Of a stretch of DNA of 64,000 nt, positions 1-11,117 are shown one piece after another. The position numbers and the translations under genes were made by a program. Source of the stretch: Cotesia glomerata (Eukaryota > Arthropoda > Insecta > Hymenoptera > Braconidae); assembly GCF_020080835.1 (NCBI RefSeq), contig NC_058167.1, positions 399,768-463,767 on the forward strand, given 5' to 3'. The notes beneath the pieces were generated by a model. It did not search any database and was not told the DNA's origin. It saw nothing but the letters and a program-made list of their open reading frames with translations. The stretch's first letter is position 1; each line of letters starts with the position of its first letter.

Positions 1-620
1 ATATTTTTTGTATATTATAATTATAATTAACTGATTTGATGCGTTATGTACTTTATAAAATTGTCATGTCGTATAAGACAGTAGCACGGCAGACAGGAAC
101 TCAAGGTGCACTGGGATCTCGAAAATTAAGCAGCATTAAGCGGGGTCAGTAGTTATATGGATGACCGTTCGTGTTATATCGATAAAATTACCTGTAGTGA
201 TTTTTTTTTTTGACGTGATAACGTCTTATAAATTGATGAACACTGGCAGCGCACACGAAAAAGTCTAACGTTCTGCCTGAGCCTGTGCGTGCAAGCGAGA
301 GCGTGCAACAAGCGATAGAGAGGCACGATAAAACAAACGATAGAGAGGCCTAAGCGTTGGCTTGTGACACATATCTCTCTTCTCGCGTGACGTCAGAGCT
401 AGCAGTTAGAATATTGTTCTATAACTAATTGTTCGTGATTACATTTAAACAAATTATTTAAATTAAATTTTCAAAAACTGTAAATAATATTTGAAAATTA
501 AAAATTAATTACTACAATACCATCGTAGTACGTAGTTTAGGTGGGGAGAATAAAAAGAAGGGAAAAGTAAGTAAAGTATCGAGAGTATAAGAATGGACTG
601 AGAAAGGTGGATGGTGGAAG
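1..620. other. intergenic, no gene seen
   Basis: AT-rich sequence with no convincing ORF. A somewhat GC-richer patch around 240-410 contains a CRE-like TGACGTCA near 388, which could be promoter-like, but there is no reading frame or splice signal to attach it to. Confidence 0.5.
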
Positions 621-621
621 G

Positions 622-693
622 GGCCCGGTAGCTTAAACGGTAGAGCTCCTGACATGTTATCAGGAAGATCCAGGTTTGATTCCTGGCTTGGTA
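622..693 (+). tRNA. tRNA-like sequence (pseudo-tRNA or SINE head)
   Basis: The sequence folds as a tRNA in three of four arms. The D arm is GCT/AGC, the anticodon stem is CCTGA/TCAGG with a 7-nt loop (anticodon position TGT, 655-657), and the T stem is CCAGG/CCTGG with loop TTTGATT. Box B (GGTTTGATTCC) is one base from consensus. The acceptor stem pairs poorly and position 33 is A instead of U, so a functional tRNA is unlikely. A tRNA-derived retroposon or pseudogene fits better. Confidence 0.5.
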
Positions 694-704
694 ACCTACC
701 CCAT

Positions 705-1544
705 TTATTTTTTCAAAGTTTATCTTTGCTCTCATGTAGTTTCTTTCATTTTTCTTTCATTTGTTTAACATCTTTACAACTCGAACAGATACCACAAAAC
801 TTTCAGCTTTACTAGTATTCAAGTTCGATGGACCCCATAGAACTAATGCAAAGAGAGAATGTCTCTCGACCGATAGTGCAGATGGAATGTCCATCGCTTG
901 GCTTGAATAAGGTTCACTAGTCACTTGACCAGTAGGCATGAAAAACTTTAATTTATATATACATAATGGGTCAATGAAAAAATAATTATTAAAAATTAAT
1001 ATTTTAAACTAGTTTTAAAAATATTTATGTCAAATTATATCAATGATATTAGATTATTATTGTTGATAATATTAATAATTGTTAATAAATAATATTAATT
1101 ATAAATAAATAAATTAATAATAATTATAAACGATAAATTAATAAAATATTTAATAATAAAATAATAATCAATTGATAAAATAATTAATATTAATTATAAA
1201 TGATAATAATTAAATCAATTATCAAATTATTGTATTAATTTTTGATTAACAATGTATCAATAAGTCCTTTTTTTTTTGTTAAAATAATTTTCAAATATTC
1301 AAAATTTTTTAATTTTTAAATACAAAATAATGATAATTATTCAATTCAATTCACAAAAGTATGCAATTTTTCATCAATATTTCTTTATGACGTTATCACG
1401 TAAAACTATCGTCCGTAAACCGACTTTACAGACAACCAATTTTTTCATTTTAATTGGTTATAGAGGATTAGTTGCGATCATAGAAAGTACAAGGAAAGAA
1501 AAATATAGAATGTATAAGATCGTTTCCAATAATTTATGTAAATA
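705..1544. other. AT-rich intergenic, nothing recognised
   Basis: Low-complexity TTAATAATAAA-type sequence, especially 1000-1230. The small open frames on both strands have no start context, domain or codon signal. Confidence 0.6.
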
Positions 1545-1675
1545 GTTCTCATAAGAATTATAGGAGGGGTTCCTATATTTATAAGAATTATTCTTATAAT
1601 TTATAGGAGTGATTTCTATATACACTTTGCAACTATTCCTATGATTTATAGGAATAAATCTTACGTAGGTATTAT
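1545..1675. repeat. array of short dyads (TATAGGAAT..ATTCCTATA type)
   Basis: Repeated imperfect palindromes built from TATAGGAAT and ATTCCTATA. The same word appears again at 2212-2460 and 4010-4250. It looks like the subterminal array of a TIR element that has been interrupted by the 1676-2211 element. Confidence 0.55.
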
Positions 1676-2211
1676 ACACGGAAAGAAAATTGTACGAAAA
1701 ATTACGATGAAAACATCGTAATTTTTAGTATAAGACATTGCAGTGCCGGGCCAGAACTCAAACATCGTAATTTATACGATGCAACATCGTAAATTTCTAT
1801 CACTCAAATTATAAAGAAGTCTAGGTCACCGAAAAAATAATTCTGTATCACGGAGGAATTGAACCCGGTGTCCTCTTCACCATAAGCCCAAGGTTTATCC
1901 CCTTACGCCATCAGAGGGAATATCCATATCTTCTGTTCAGTCACATAATAAGACCCTCGATACAATAGTTGGTCATCTTTCGGTGGTGGCGTCGCAAACT
2001 ACTGGACTCTGTCTCTCTTTTATTAAAACATATAGTATGCATCTTTATTCACTTGCTCTTACGGAACAAAAATTTGCTAAATAACATCGTAATTTTCAAT
2101 AATTCAAATTGTATTCTTTAGACGGCAGCATCGTAAAAATCGAGATACTGAAAGTCTAGTCCTGGATTACGATGTTACTATTGTAATTTTTCATAGGATT
2201 TTTTCCCGTGT
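1676..2211. mobile_element. non-autonomous TIR element A (ACACGG ends) with tRNA-like core
   Basis: It starts ACACGGAAAGAAAAT and ends ATTTTTTCCCGTGT, which are inverted repeats of each other. The interior carries at least eight copies of the word TTACGATG in both orientations (1704, 1716, 1763, 1786, 2082, 2128, 2166 and others) and a reverse-strand tRNA-like unit near 1850-1918. There is no transposase ORF. The flanks TAGGTATTAT and AGGACTTAT are similar but not a clean target duplication. Confidence 0.65.
1850..1918 (-). tRNA. tRNA-like Pol III promoter unit inside element A
   Basis: On the minus strand a box-A-like TGGCGTAAGGGG is followed about 50 nt later by a box-B-like GGGTTCAATTCC. 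The stems are too poor for a working tRNA. It would be a Pol III promoter or a tRNA-derived SINE core captured by the TIR element. Confidence 0.45.
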
Positions 2212-2460
2212 AGGACTTATTGCTATAAATTATGGGAATCATACCCATAATCGTATAGAAACCATTTCCATAATATTATGAATATTATTCCGATCATAAT
2301 ATAGGAAATATTACTATTATCATTTAGCAAGTATTCCCATAATAGTATAGCAAAAATGCCTTTAATATTATGAGAACTATTACTATAAAATTATAATAAT
2401 ATTTCCTATAATATTATTGGAATCGTTCCTATACTGACTGAGAGATAATTATTTTCACAA
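2212..2460. repeat. dyad array (CCCATAAT..ATTATGGG type)
   Basis: A series of words such as TATAGGAA, TTCCCATAAT and ATTATGGGAA in alternating orientation. It continues the array seen at 1545-1675 on the other side of element A. Confidence 0.5.
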
Positions 2461-2514
2461 TAGTGTGGGTATTACTTTTGTGATACACAAAACTCTTAAT
2501 GACTCATAATAATG

Positions 2515-2547
2515 ATGATAATAATAATAATAATAATAAATAAATAA
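2515..2547. repeat. (AAT/ATA)n microsatellite
   Basis: About ten consecutive AAT-type triplets with an AAAT tail. Confidence 0.8.
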
Positions 2548-2710
2548 TGATAACTATACACGGAAAAAAATAAGGGGCTGCCACATGATACATTCCTGTG
2601 ATAAACATTTTGACAGAAGCGAAACATTTTGATCAGAATGAGCTTATACCGTCAGAAATATCATCAATAAACAAAACACGCAGTCATTCCTTAATCATTG
2701 ACATTTTTCA

Positions 2711-2900
2711 GGATATAAGCTCATCTTGATGTTACGCTCATCGAGACCTTTCATTTGAGTACCCACACGACTTTTTTCATATATTTTATATATATGATAC
2801 TTCTCATATATATAAATATATAAAATATATGAAAGAAGTCGTGTGGGTACTCAAATGAGAGGTCTCGATGAGCGTAACATCAGGATGAGCATATATCCAT
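2711..2900. repeat. palindrome unit 1 (arms about 80 bp)
   Basis: The left arm (GGATATAAGCTCATC...) and right arm (...GATGAGCATATATCC) are near-perfect reverse complements around an AT loop near 2795-2820. It is the first of three tandem palindromic units with a spacing of about 247 bp. Confidence 0.8.
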
Positions 2901-2957
2901 AGAAATATCATCGGATAACAAAATACGCAGTCATTCCTTAATCATTGACATTTTTCA

Positions 2958-3300
2958 GGATATAAGCTCATCCTGATATTACGCACATCAAGGACTTTCA
3001 TTTGAGTACCCACACGACTTTTTTCATATATTTTATATATGGATGGAATTAAGCAATAACGTCTTAACCAATATTTTTAAAAAAATCGAGTTATTATGAT
3101 GAACGTACTTAGTATCATAAAATTACTTAGTTCATCATAATAACTCGATTTTTTTTTAAATGTTGGTTAAGACGTTATTGCTTAATTCCATCCATATATG
3201 ATATTTCTCATATATATATAAATATATAAAATATATGAAAAAAGTCGTGTGAATATTCAAATGAAAGGTATCGATAAATGTAACCCCAGAATGTGCTTAT
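2958..3300. repeat. palindrome unit 2, interrupted by a nested foldback
   Basis: It has the same arms as unit 1 (CATTTGAGTACCCACACGAC and its complement) but is split at its AT-rich centre by the foldback insertion at 3041-3193. Confidence 0.75.
3041..3193. mobile_element. foldback MITE nested in palindrome unit 2
   Basis: The arms start GGATGGAATTAAGCAATAAC and end with its complement; each arm is about 62 bp with a loop near 3105-3130. ATAT-type sequence on both sides is consistent with a short target duplication. Removing it regenerates the centre of unit 1. Confidence 0.75.
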
Positions 3301-3362
3301 ATCGTTAAAAATATCATCGGTATACAAAATACAACGTAATTTCTTAATTATTAACATTTTTT

Positions 3363-3545
3363 AAGATATAAGCTCACCACGATGTTAAACTCATCAAGAG
3401 CTTTCATTTGAGTACTCACAAGCATTTTAATATATTTTTCATAGATACATATATATAAATATATAAAACATATAAGAATTAATGTGGGTACTTAAATGAA
3501 AGGTCTTGATGTGTGTAACATTGGAATGAGCTTATATCTTTAAAT
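3363..3545. repeat. palindrome unit 3 (degenerate)
   Basis: A third copy of the same arms (AGATATAAGCTCA... and ...GAGCTTATATCT) with more mismatches than units 1 and 2. Confidence 0.6.
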
Positions 3546-4009
3546 ATGTCAATATTTTGCAAGATACAAGGTCATTGCTTAGTTATGTATCTAAAGATAG
3601 AAAATTTTCGAATGCAGCCAAAATATTTATCATTATAAATTGACTATCAGTGAGAATGATATGAAGCCTTGAAAAGACACAAATTCAAGTCAAGACCTTT
3701 GCAATGACACTAAATTCCACTAAAAAAACCGATTTTATCAGAGTACTATCCTGAAGATAAAATTTTTCTTATTCTTTTAATAATATTAGCAATCTGTAAG
3801 CTTGAATAGATAAAATAAAATTATGATATATATGTATTCGAGGCTCAATTTTTTTAATCGAAAAAATTTTCTGAATTTTTTAAAAATATTAAAAAATTTT
3901 TTTGAATTTTTTGTGCGTAAATCCTCTTTAAACTTCATTAATTTAAAGGATCTCTGTAACGAGAGTGTAATGCATTTAGAATTTTGTGAATAAATATTTT
4001 TTTAGAAGT

Positions 4010-4250
4010 ATGGAAATCATTACTATAGGAACAACTTCCATAATAGTATGGAAATAGTTTCCATACTATTATAGGAAGTATTCCAATATTACCATGGGAA
4101 CTATTCCCATACTAGTATGGGAACTATTCCCATATTACTATAGGAATTTTTCTTATACTATGATGGAAACTATTCCTATAGCAGTATAGGAAAACTAACT
4201 ACACAATTATGGGAACTATTCCCATAATGAATAGGAAAAATCCCTATAAT
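4010..4250. repeat. array of TATGGGAACTATTCCCATA-type dyads
   Basis: About nine successive 18-20 bp imperfect palindromes (ATGGGAACTATTCCCAT and variants). They resemble subterminal protein-binding arrays of TIR elements. Confidence 0.6.
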
Positions 4251-4329
4251 TTTCTTTCCGTGTATAATTTATGAATATAATCAAATATTTAACGAGAAGT
4301 AATTGTAAATTGTGACATACAATGACCTG

Positions 4330-4467
4330 ATTAGATATGAACTGATCCGATCGGATCTGTTCATGCCTGGCCAGGTCTAGTCAGGCTCGGTCATTTTTCA
4401 TATCTGATCAGACCTGAAGACTCATGCCTGCTCATGTCTGATCAGATCTGATCATTTTTTCCCGGGT
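4330..4467. repeat. array of TGATCAGATCTGATC and TCATGCCTG words
   Basis: Alternating dyads around GATC (GATCCGATCGGATC, TGATCAGAC, GATCAGATCTGATC) run up to TTTTTTCCCGGGTAG, which looks like one terminus of another TIR element. The opposite terminus was not found. Confidence 0.5.
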
Positions 4468-4841
4468 AGTTAGTATGTTATCTTTACGACCATCGAAATA
4501 TAAACCTGTAAGAGTTTTATGTTTTATCGTATTGTTTTGCAACATACGCCGACTTTTTTCACGTTCTCTTCTGATTTCATATTTATAGATAATGTTATTA
4601 GAATAATTTTTATAAATTATTTTAAAATCTTCGAGAAGCAAATGTGCCAAAATTTCGCCGTATCTATCGTAGATTAGGACAAAAGATACCTTTTCGGTCA
4701 CCAGCTTTGGCAAAATTTAGCAATTCATGTCTCATTTGTTTAGAAGGTTTTTGATTCTTGAAAGATTCATCGGAAGAATTTTCCACGTCGGCAGAAGAAA
4801 TAGAGAGTGAATTTGACAAGGTACTAATTCGTCGAACACCT

Positions 4842-5564
4842 ACACGGAAAAAAAATTGAAGGAATTTTTACTATTTCACTATCGTAATTTTTATTAAATT
4901 AAATAGTAACGGTGGACTGTACCTCTCATTTAGTAATTTTTACGATCTACTATTGTAAATTTTATCCAACAAGCAAGGCTAACAAGAAACTTAAAAAGTC
5001 GAATAATATAGAGCAAATTATACAATATGTGTTTGTAAACTTTACAATTCAACTATTGTAAAAATTGACAGTCAGTTTTTTTAAAAGAAATTTTAGGGAG
5101 GGAGAGATAGGAGGTTTGACTAATTGGTACCAATACAGTAACCGACAAAAGAAATCAGAATTTTTGTCCTATCCGGGAATCGAACCCAGAACTCTTTGTT
5201 GGCAGCCAGAGACTCTCCCTCTACGCTATCCGAGGTAAACTAGTACCCATGTCCTTTAACATTTACATAAACTCAGAATCTAGCGCTGTGCACGGACATC
5301 GCTCACACTAATTGACAAATATTCCAATTCAACTATTGTAAAATTTGTTATAGTTCTATTGGAAAGATACAGAGGCAGCACTGGAAATTTTAATTCTTAC
5401 TTTTTACAATAGTAATATCGTATTTTTTCTAATCGTAAATTGTAAAATTTCATGAATAAATAGTAAATTTTCTTCTAAAATATTTGAAAATTAATAGTAA
5501 TAAAAGTATAGTCCAGCTTTACAATAGTTGTATCGTAAATTTTCCCAGAAATTTTTTTCCGTGT
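4842..5564. mobile_element. non-autonomous TIR element B (ACACGG ends) with tRNA-like core
   Basis: It starts ACACGGAAAAAAAATT and ends AATTTTTTTCCGTGT. The interior carries repeated ACTATTGTAAA/TTTACAATAGT words in both orientations (4950, 5048, 5333, 5402, 5518) and a reverse-strand tRNA-like unit at about 5165-5238. Its layout matches element A although the internal word differs. It has no transposase ORF. Confidence 0.65.
5165..5238 (-). tRNA. tRNA-like Pol III promoter unit inside element B
   Basis: On the minus strand, TAGCGTAGAGGG fits box A and GGGTTCGATTCCC is a perfect box B. A possible CTGCCAA anticodon loop would read GCC (Gly). The acceptor stem does not close well, so this is a tRNA-derived core rather than a tRNA gene. 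Confidence 0.5.
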
Positions 5565-5787
5565 ACTTGATTCAAATCTTCAGTTGATGTAAAAGGGATC
5601 GAGATTATTTCAGTATCATCAGGATTACACTCATCCAGTTTTCTTTTTCATAAAGATGACGAGAAAATTTTAATAAAATTTAATGCTTAAGTGTCTCTTT
5701 GGTCTTGTAAAAAGTCATATGTAGTATTGGGTAATTTAATGTCATAAACGCATTTTACTAAAGACAAACATTTACATTTTGCAATAT

Positions 5788-5908
5788 CCCTGATAAAAAA
5801 AAAAGTATTGAGACAAAGAAAAAAGTATTGAAAAGTATTGGTTTTCTAGTCAATCCAATACTTTTCAATACTTTTTTCTTTGTCTCAATACTTTTTTTTT
5901 ATTCAGGG
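5788..5908. mobile_element. foldback MITE (CCCTGATAAA ends)
   Basis: The left arm from CCCTGATAAAAA and the right arm ending TTATTCAGGG are complementary over about 55 bp, containing AGTATTGAGACAAAG and its complement. Its ends resemble those of the element at 57866-58017. Confidence 0.7.
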
Positions 5909-6271
5909 ATCAAGGAGATTTGTTTGCATGTAATAAATTCTTTTTTTTTTTTTCGTATCCAATGGTCTTACGGGATTTTAGAGGCTTTTTTATGTTTTTA
6001 TATTTCTCGGCAGAAACTTTCATTAATGAGAAAATTCTCGGATCTGAAATAATCGGTATTATTGGAACTCTCGCCCATATAACTTTCAAATCTTCGGTTC
6101 TATGTCTCTTTTTATCAGTAATCATTTCTCATGCAATAATTTCTCAGCAATAATTTCTCATTCAAAAATATATCCAGCACAATAATTTCTCAAAACTAAA
6201 AAAAATCTTTACTAAAATTTCTCATAAAACAAAAATATATCTAATTTTGTATCTTGGGGTACAATCCCAAC

Positions 6272-6482
6272 GCACGTAATGATTTAGCGCCCTTTTAACA
6301 AGATTTAAATGTGTGTTTACTTGAAAATATGCCAACACACACGCGCGTTATCATGTAGCGCCCTTTTAACAAGATTTGACTGTGTGTTTACTCGAAAATA
6401 TGCTAACACACACGCACGTAATCATGTAGCGCCCTTTTAACAAGATTTAAATGTGCGTTTACTCAAAAATATGCCAATATAA
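6272..6482. repeat. 71-bp minisatellite, three copies
   Basis: AGCGCCCTTTTAACAAGATT recurs at 6286, 6357 and 6428, exactly 71 bp apart. Each unit also contains an ACACACACGC-type segment and GAAAATATGCC. Confidence 0.85.
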
Positions 6483-7957
6483 GCTAGTCTATATACCGTA
6501 ATAATTTATTTCTTTTCAAATAGGGGGCTTCACCCTGGACCCCGCTGTTAAGTTTTGCATGAGAAATTTTTTATGAGAAATTTTTGTCGAGATAAATTAT
6601 TACGGATTACAGTGTTGGAATAAACACATTACCGATGATCCATTATTGTCTAAGATATTATTGTAGGATTAATTTTGGCAAAAATTAATTATGATGTTGA
6701 TAAATATTTAACTGAGAAATTATGACCTAAGAAATTTTGTCTTGATAAATAAGCGATCGTTACCCAAATCTTCGATTATGATTTTCAGATTTCTCTAGTG
6801 TTTGGTTCTTTAGATGAAGAACAACGTAGATCGGATTGAATCTATAAGAAATGTTTAAAAAAATCTTCATAAATTGGTAAACATACGAGCTTAAATTTTT
6901 GAGGAATACCAAAAGTTGGACAGACGGAGATATTTGTTGTCTCTGACATAATTTAGCAAAATTTGGACAGAAATAAATTTTATTTGAACAGAAAATGTTG
7001 TTGTTCAGTAATAGAAACACTTCAAGTTACCAATTGTAAAACTATTGAACACAAAAATGAGAAGATTTTTTCAACACTCACTTGTAATGATATTATTACT
7101 TGTTAGATAAGGTTCACTAAAAAAAGTACTGATAAAAAAATTATAAATAATTTTTAATATCGGGAATCACGTTTATCAGTATTTGAATAAAACCTAACTT
7201 CGGAAAAACAAACTTCGGATAAAACCTAACTTCGGCACCGTCAGATGCCATCTATAAGGAGAACAATGAATAACAAAAAAAAAACCTTTGTTGCTATCAA
7301 TAACTTGGGAACGGCTGGTAGTAAAAAATATATAAATGGTGTTCTAGAATCTGTAAAGTGTCTTCACGAAAGCCAATTGAAATTCAGAGGTTGAAAAATG
7401 TTTTTTCCTATCATTTTTGTGATTTAAATAAAAAATCAAAAAATGAAAAGCACTTTCTTTCAAATTAAAATAAAAGTGGAGTAAAAAAATCATATTCGAC
7501 AATTTTTAGATTTTTTCGACGATCTTGGACGAAAAAAAATTTTTTTCGTTGGAATTACCCTTTTTGATCAATAATTTATTCAAAAAACAAGTGGGCCACC
7601 TCAATATGTTGAGTAAAAAATTTTGTTTTTTTTTTTTGAAAAATTTTCTTTTTTTATAAGGTACAAATTCTACTCCCATGATAAGAAAAAAAAAATTTTT
7701 TTTGTTCCACCCTAGTGAACACTGCACAATTTACAGAGTGCTATCACAATTTATGGCGTTTCCCTAAAAGTTTTACATAACTGTAATTTAATTTATAACT
7801 GTAATCTACCATAATGAATCGTAAATTCGATGTACCAAGGTTAACTTTTATCAGACGTATAAGCTAGCATATAGAATACTGTATTAATTAGTTAAATAAG
7901 TCTTAAAAGTGATTTCATTATAGTATGTGAAGATTGAATATTTATAACAATTTTCAG
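6483..7957. other. intergenic, no gene seen
   Basis: AT-rich sequence with several AATTTCTCA/TGAGAAATT words, some in inverted orientation around the minisatellite, and homopolymer runs at 7620-7700. I see nothing I would call coding. Confidence 0.5.
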
Positions 7958-8371
7958 GACCGCTTATTTGATATGATTGACGTTGATGCGGAGATTAAAC
8001 AAGCTGAAAATACTTTACAGAATGCGAATTCAATTTTCCAAAAACATGCTACTAAATTCAATAATAAAGAAGATTTAGAAACAGAACCTATTAATTTAAT
8101 CGAGCGGTTAGAAAAAGTTAGAAAACCAAAAGAAATGTCAGCAACATTGGAATCTTCAAATGAAAACTTCATGCGAAAAAAAAATACACTCTTTAAATGG
8201 TCTAAATTTGCAGAGCTAAAGAGTATTTCACCTGAATATATGGATAATATGAGTAGAATGAATGTTGCGGGAAAAGCTTCAACTTTTAAAAAATCAGAAG
8301 GAACCGCCTCAGAAAAACGTCGAGCCAAAAAACAATCTGTACATAGGCGCCGAAAACAACAAGACAATTGA
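7958..8371 (+). CDS. possible terminal exon of an unrecognised gene
   Basis: The open frame follows a good splice acceptor (ATTTTCAG, ending at 7957) and reads about 137 codons to a stop at 8371; the first in-frame ATG is at 7973. The protein is polar, predicted helical or coiled-coil in its first half, and ends in a strongly basic tail (KRRAKKQSVHRRRKQQ) that could be a nuclear localisation signal. AATAAA follows at about 8409. The upstream exons are not identified, and I do not recognise the family. Composition is AT-rich like its surroundings. It could be a host exon, a retrocopy or a remnant of a mobile-element gene. Confidence 0.35.
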   Translation, partial: DRLFDMIDVDAEIKQAENTLQNANSIFQKHATKFNNKEDLETEPINLIERLEKVRKPKEMSATLESSNENFMRKKNTLFKWSKFAELKSISPEYMDNMSRMNVAGKASTFKKSEGTASEKRRAKKQSVHRRRKQQDN

Positions 8372-9150
8372 GTTTTTTAAAAAACTTTCTATTAAGTTTT
8401 TTTGATTATAATAAATATGTAATTAAGCAATTGAACAAAAATTTTATTTATAATTTTTCTCGTTTCCATTCTCACAAAATTCTCCTTACAATTAATTATA
8501 CAATAGAATGAATATCTCAGAAGGTAAGTTATAACAATCAACTATTTAAGATAGCATACGTAGCGTCATAGTTAACATTTTTTTTGTAGTGAACTCATTT
8601 ATTTCAAGTAAGTTTTGAGATACGTAATAACTGATGTCTTTTTGTTTTTGTTCTATTAAGATTGTAAAAGATCTTGATTGTTTATTTATTTATTTATTTA
8701 TTTAGAGAACGCCAATCGGCAATTTACATCTATGGTATTACAATAAGAAGTAAAAAAGAGAAAAATACGTAATTTGTAAATTCATAATTTTGTAGGAAAT
8801 AAGAGATGGGAAAATTGATAGTTTCAGATTTTAAAGATTAACAATAATATATATTTTATCTGTTGAGACTTATCAGGATTCAATGAAAGGAAAGATAATT
8901 AGTTTATTCAATTAAAAAGATTAGTCTGAAATTAATTAGACTCTAAAAGGAGTTCCTTGGCTCTGTTTATGAAGAATCCATAGGTACCACCGTAGAAACT
9001 TAGGTCGTAATGCCAGGTATTCACAAGGTAAGCTATTCTATTCTTTGGGCCGTTGATTACATAGTTCCTATTGGACCTTGTGGTGCGTAGTCTATTTCGC
9101 CTCATAGTTCGATCAGCTGGAGCAAATTCAAAACAATTTTGAATGTTAGG
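8372..9150. other. intergenic; contains a (TTTA)n tract
   Basis: No ORF of note. A TTTA microsatellite lies at about 8680-8704. Confidence 0.6.
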
Positions 9151-9154
9151 AGCG

Positions 9155-9262
9155 TGTCACGGGGATTTGAATCAAATTCCCGCGGCATCTTCTCCCGGGC
9201 CGGTCGCTAAGCTGGCGCCGCCAGAGTTCGCTACGTGCTCGGCACCAGCTTAGCTGGTCCCA
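9155..9262 (-). other. GC-rich island with weak tRNA-like boxes
   Basis: It is GC-rich against an AT-rich background. The minus strand has TAGCGACCGG and GATTCAAATCC, imperfect matches to Pol III boxes A and B. It may be another tRNA-derived repeat head. Confidence 0.3.
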
Positions 9263-10123
9263 GTACTGGCAATTAAAAATTAATATTATAACAAAAATTA
9301 AATTAATAATTTAGATATTAAGAGTTTAAGTTTAGTTTGATTTATAATTAAGAGAGTTAATTATTGATATTGTCAACTGCTGACGGTGAGGTTTATTATT
9401 ATTAATGGAAAATATTCACGGCGAATATTTGGTAGCCGCGGAGCGTGTATGCGTGTAGCTACACTTTGAACTTTGGTATTATTTTATAATTTATTAATGT
9501 GTAAATTTATTAAAGATTTTAAAATGCTAATTAATTACAGGGAATTTAATAATGAATTTTAGTGAACATGTCCGTTGCTGATGGGTCCGTCGTCGGGGTA
9601 ATTGCAGAAATAAGCATACGAAAGTCAATGTTTTGACTAGTCTCGTGGCGTAATGACGAGGAATAGAGAGGGCCGCGGGGGGGGGGTCTGGCGGTAGCAG
9701 GTGGAAAAGAGACACGTTGTGCTTACTTGTTGTGAATTAATTAATTAATATTGTCAAGTTTGATATCACGATTAGTGATTACTATAAAAGATAATAAAGT
9801 GTTGCCACGACATAAGTCTAGTGACCGCTCTTCTCTCTCGTGCGAGCTATAATTTGGGTAAGTCCCAGCAACGCTTATTCTGCATTTCCCCGGTGGTCGT
9901 GTCAGCATCGGCGACGGTGGTGAGGTTGTGTTGGTGTCTTAAAACGTGGCTGAGAACACGATATTAATTATCATTCAGTTGAATTATTAAATTTTACACA
10001 TTGAATACACAGTGGTATTGTTAATATTATTTCGCTTACATATACTCACCGTCGGCGGCGTGAATGCCATATTTGTTGAAAATATACATTACGAAAATTT
10101 GTGCATACATCTAAAAGACCTAA

Positions 10124-10176
<53 letters not shown>

Positions 10177-11117
10177 TTAGGGTGATTTTTTTACTTTATT
10201 TTTTTTTCGGTCCCATCGTGAATTCTTGTTGGAAATACCCAAAACATTCCCTGAAAGTTTGAGCTCTTAATATTAATTAACGTCCTCGACCAAGGCATGT
10301 GAATATTTCCCATTGAAAATACACAAAAACTTTGATTTTTAATTTTTGAATTTCTAAAGCTCAGCGGCATTTCATGGGATCACTTTGATCGAAGATGGTT
10401 TTTTCTTAGAATTGAACGCTCTATAAAAGTGCCCATTGCCGCGAAGTCGTAACTCACACTGGCGAGGCAGTACGGGCCACTGAACCTGATTTTTTCATAA
10501 AATTGGCGTTTTTTCGCATTTATCTCGTAAATATCAAGAGCTACGGAAAAAATGTAAATGACAAACTTGTAGAGAATTCAATTTCCAACAAAAAAAGTTC
10601 TTATGGACCAAATCGCTAAGATCAATAGTAAGCGAGATATTAAGCCTTGAATATATTTTTTCGTGAAATTTTGGCCGATCATTGATTTAAACTTATTAAT
10701 ATCTTGTTTACTTTCTCTGTTTTTTATATTTTTTCTTCAATATATTTTTTTAAGGCTAGAAAAACAGGATATGATAAGTATCTTACATTATAAAAGCTTA
10801 TATCTTAAGAATCTTTAATAAATAATGGATTTACGAGTTTCTGCATAAAACTTATGAATTCAATTACACTTAAATAATTTATATATTATTAACAGTTTAT
10901 TAAATTATAATAGTTCGAATTATATTAACAACAATAAGTATTTAATAAAAATAAAAACAACGATACCAATTAATTATTATTGAAAGCAGAAAAATGAATT
11001 GTTAGATTAATTCATTGTCAATATATTGTGATTTTTTACACGAAATGTATTGAGATCGATGGTGCTGAACAGTTTGAAAAATTCTTTGTCTTTCATCTTC
11101 GTTATAAGTCAATACTT
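9263..11117. other. intergenic with a promoter-like patch and a dispersed repeat
   Basis: TATAAAAG at 9783 is followed about 70 bp later by GGGTAAGTC, a strong splice-donor match, so a short first exon at about 9812-9855 is conceivable. No downstream coding exon was found. 10180-10760 looks like an uncoded dispersed repeat. The small frame at 11028-11210 overlaps the LTR boundary and is not convincing. Confidence 0.3.
10128..10179. repeat. (TA)n microsatellite
   Basis: More than 20 uninterrupted TA dinucleotides, flanked by GTGCA and CATATATTA. Confidence 0.9.

Larger units (their letters stand above)
2558..4263. mobile_element. possible larger TIR element with ACACGG ends
   Basis: The left end reads ACACGGAAAAAAATA and the right end reads ATTTTCTTTCCGTGT, an inverted pair like those bounding elements A and B. 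Inside are three palindromic units (2711-3545) and a dyad array (4010-4250). No ORF resembles a transposase. The pairing of these two ends is an inference; they could belong to different insertions. Confidence 0.4.

Noticed and set aside
622..693. Functional tRNA gene
   Set aside because: Acceptor stem pairs poorly and residue 33 is not U.
5828..6153. Hydrophobic frames around the foldback at 5788-5908
   Set aside because: T-rich sequence gives Phe/Leu runs; no conserved features.
6272..6482. CRISPR array
   Set aside because: Units are nearly identical along their full 71 bp, with no variable spacers, in a eukaryotic setting.
7954..8367. 137-codon minus-strand frame opposite the candidate exon
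   Set aside because: It is the antisense shadow of 7958-8371; the plus strand has a splice acceptor, basic tail and polyadenylation signal, the minus strand has none.
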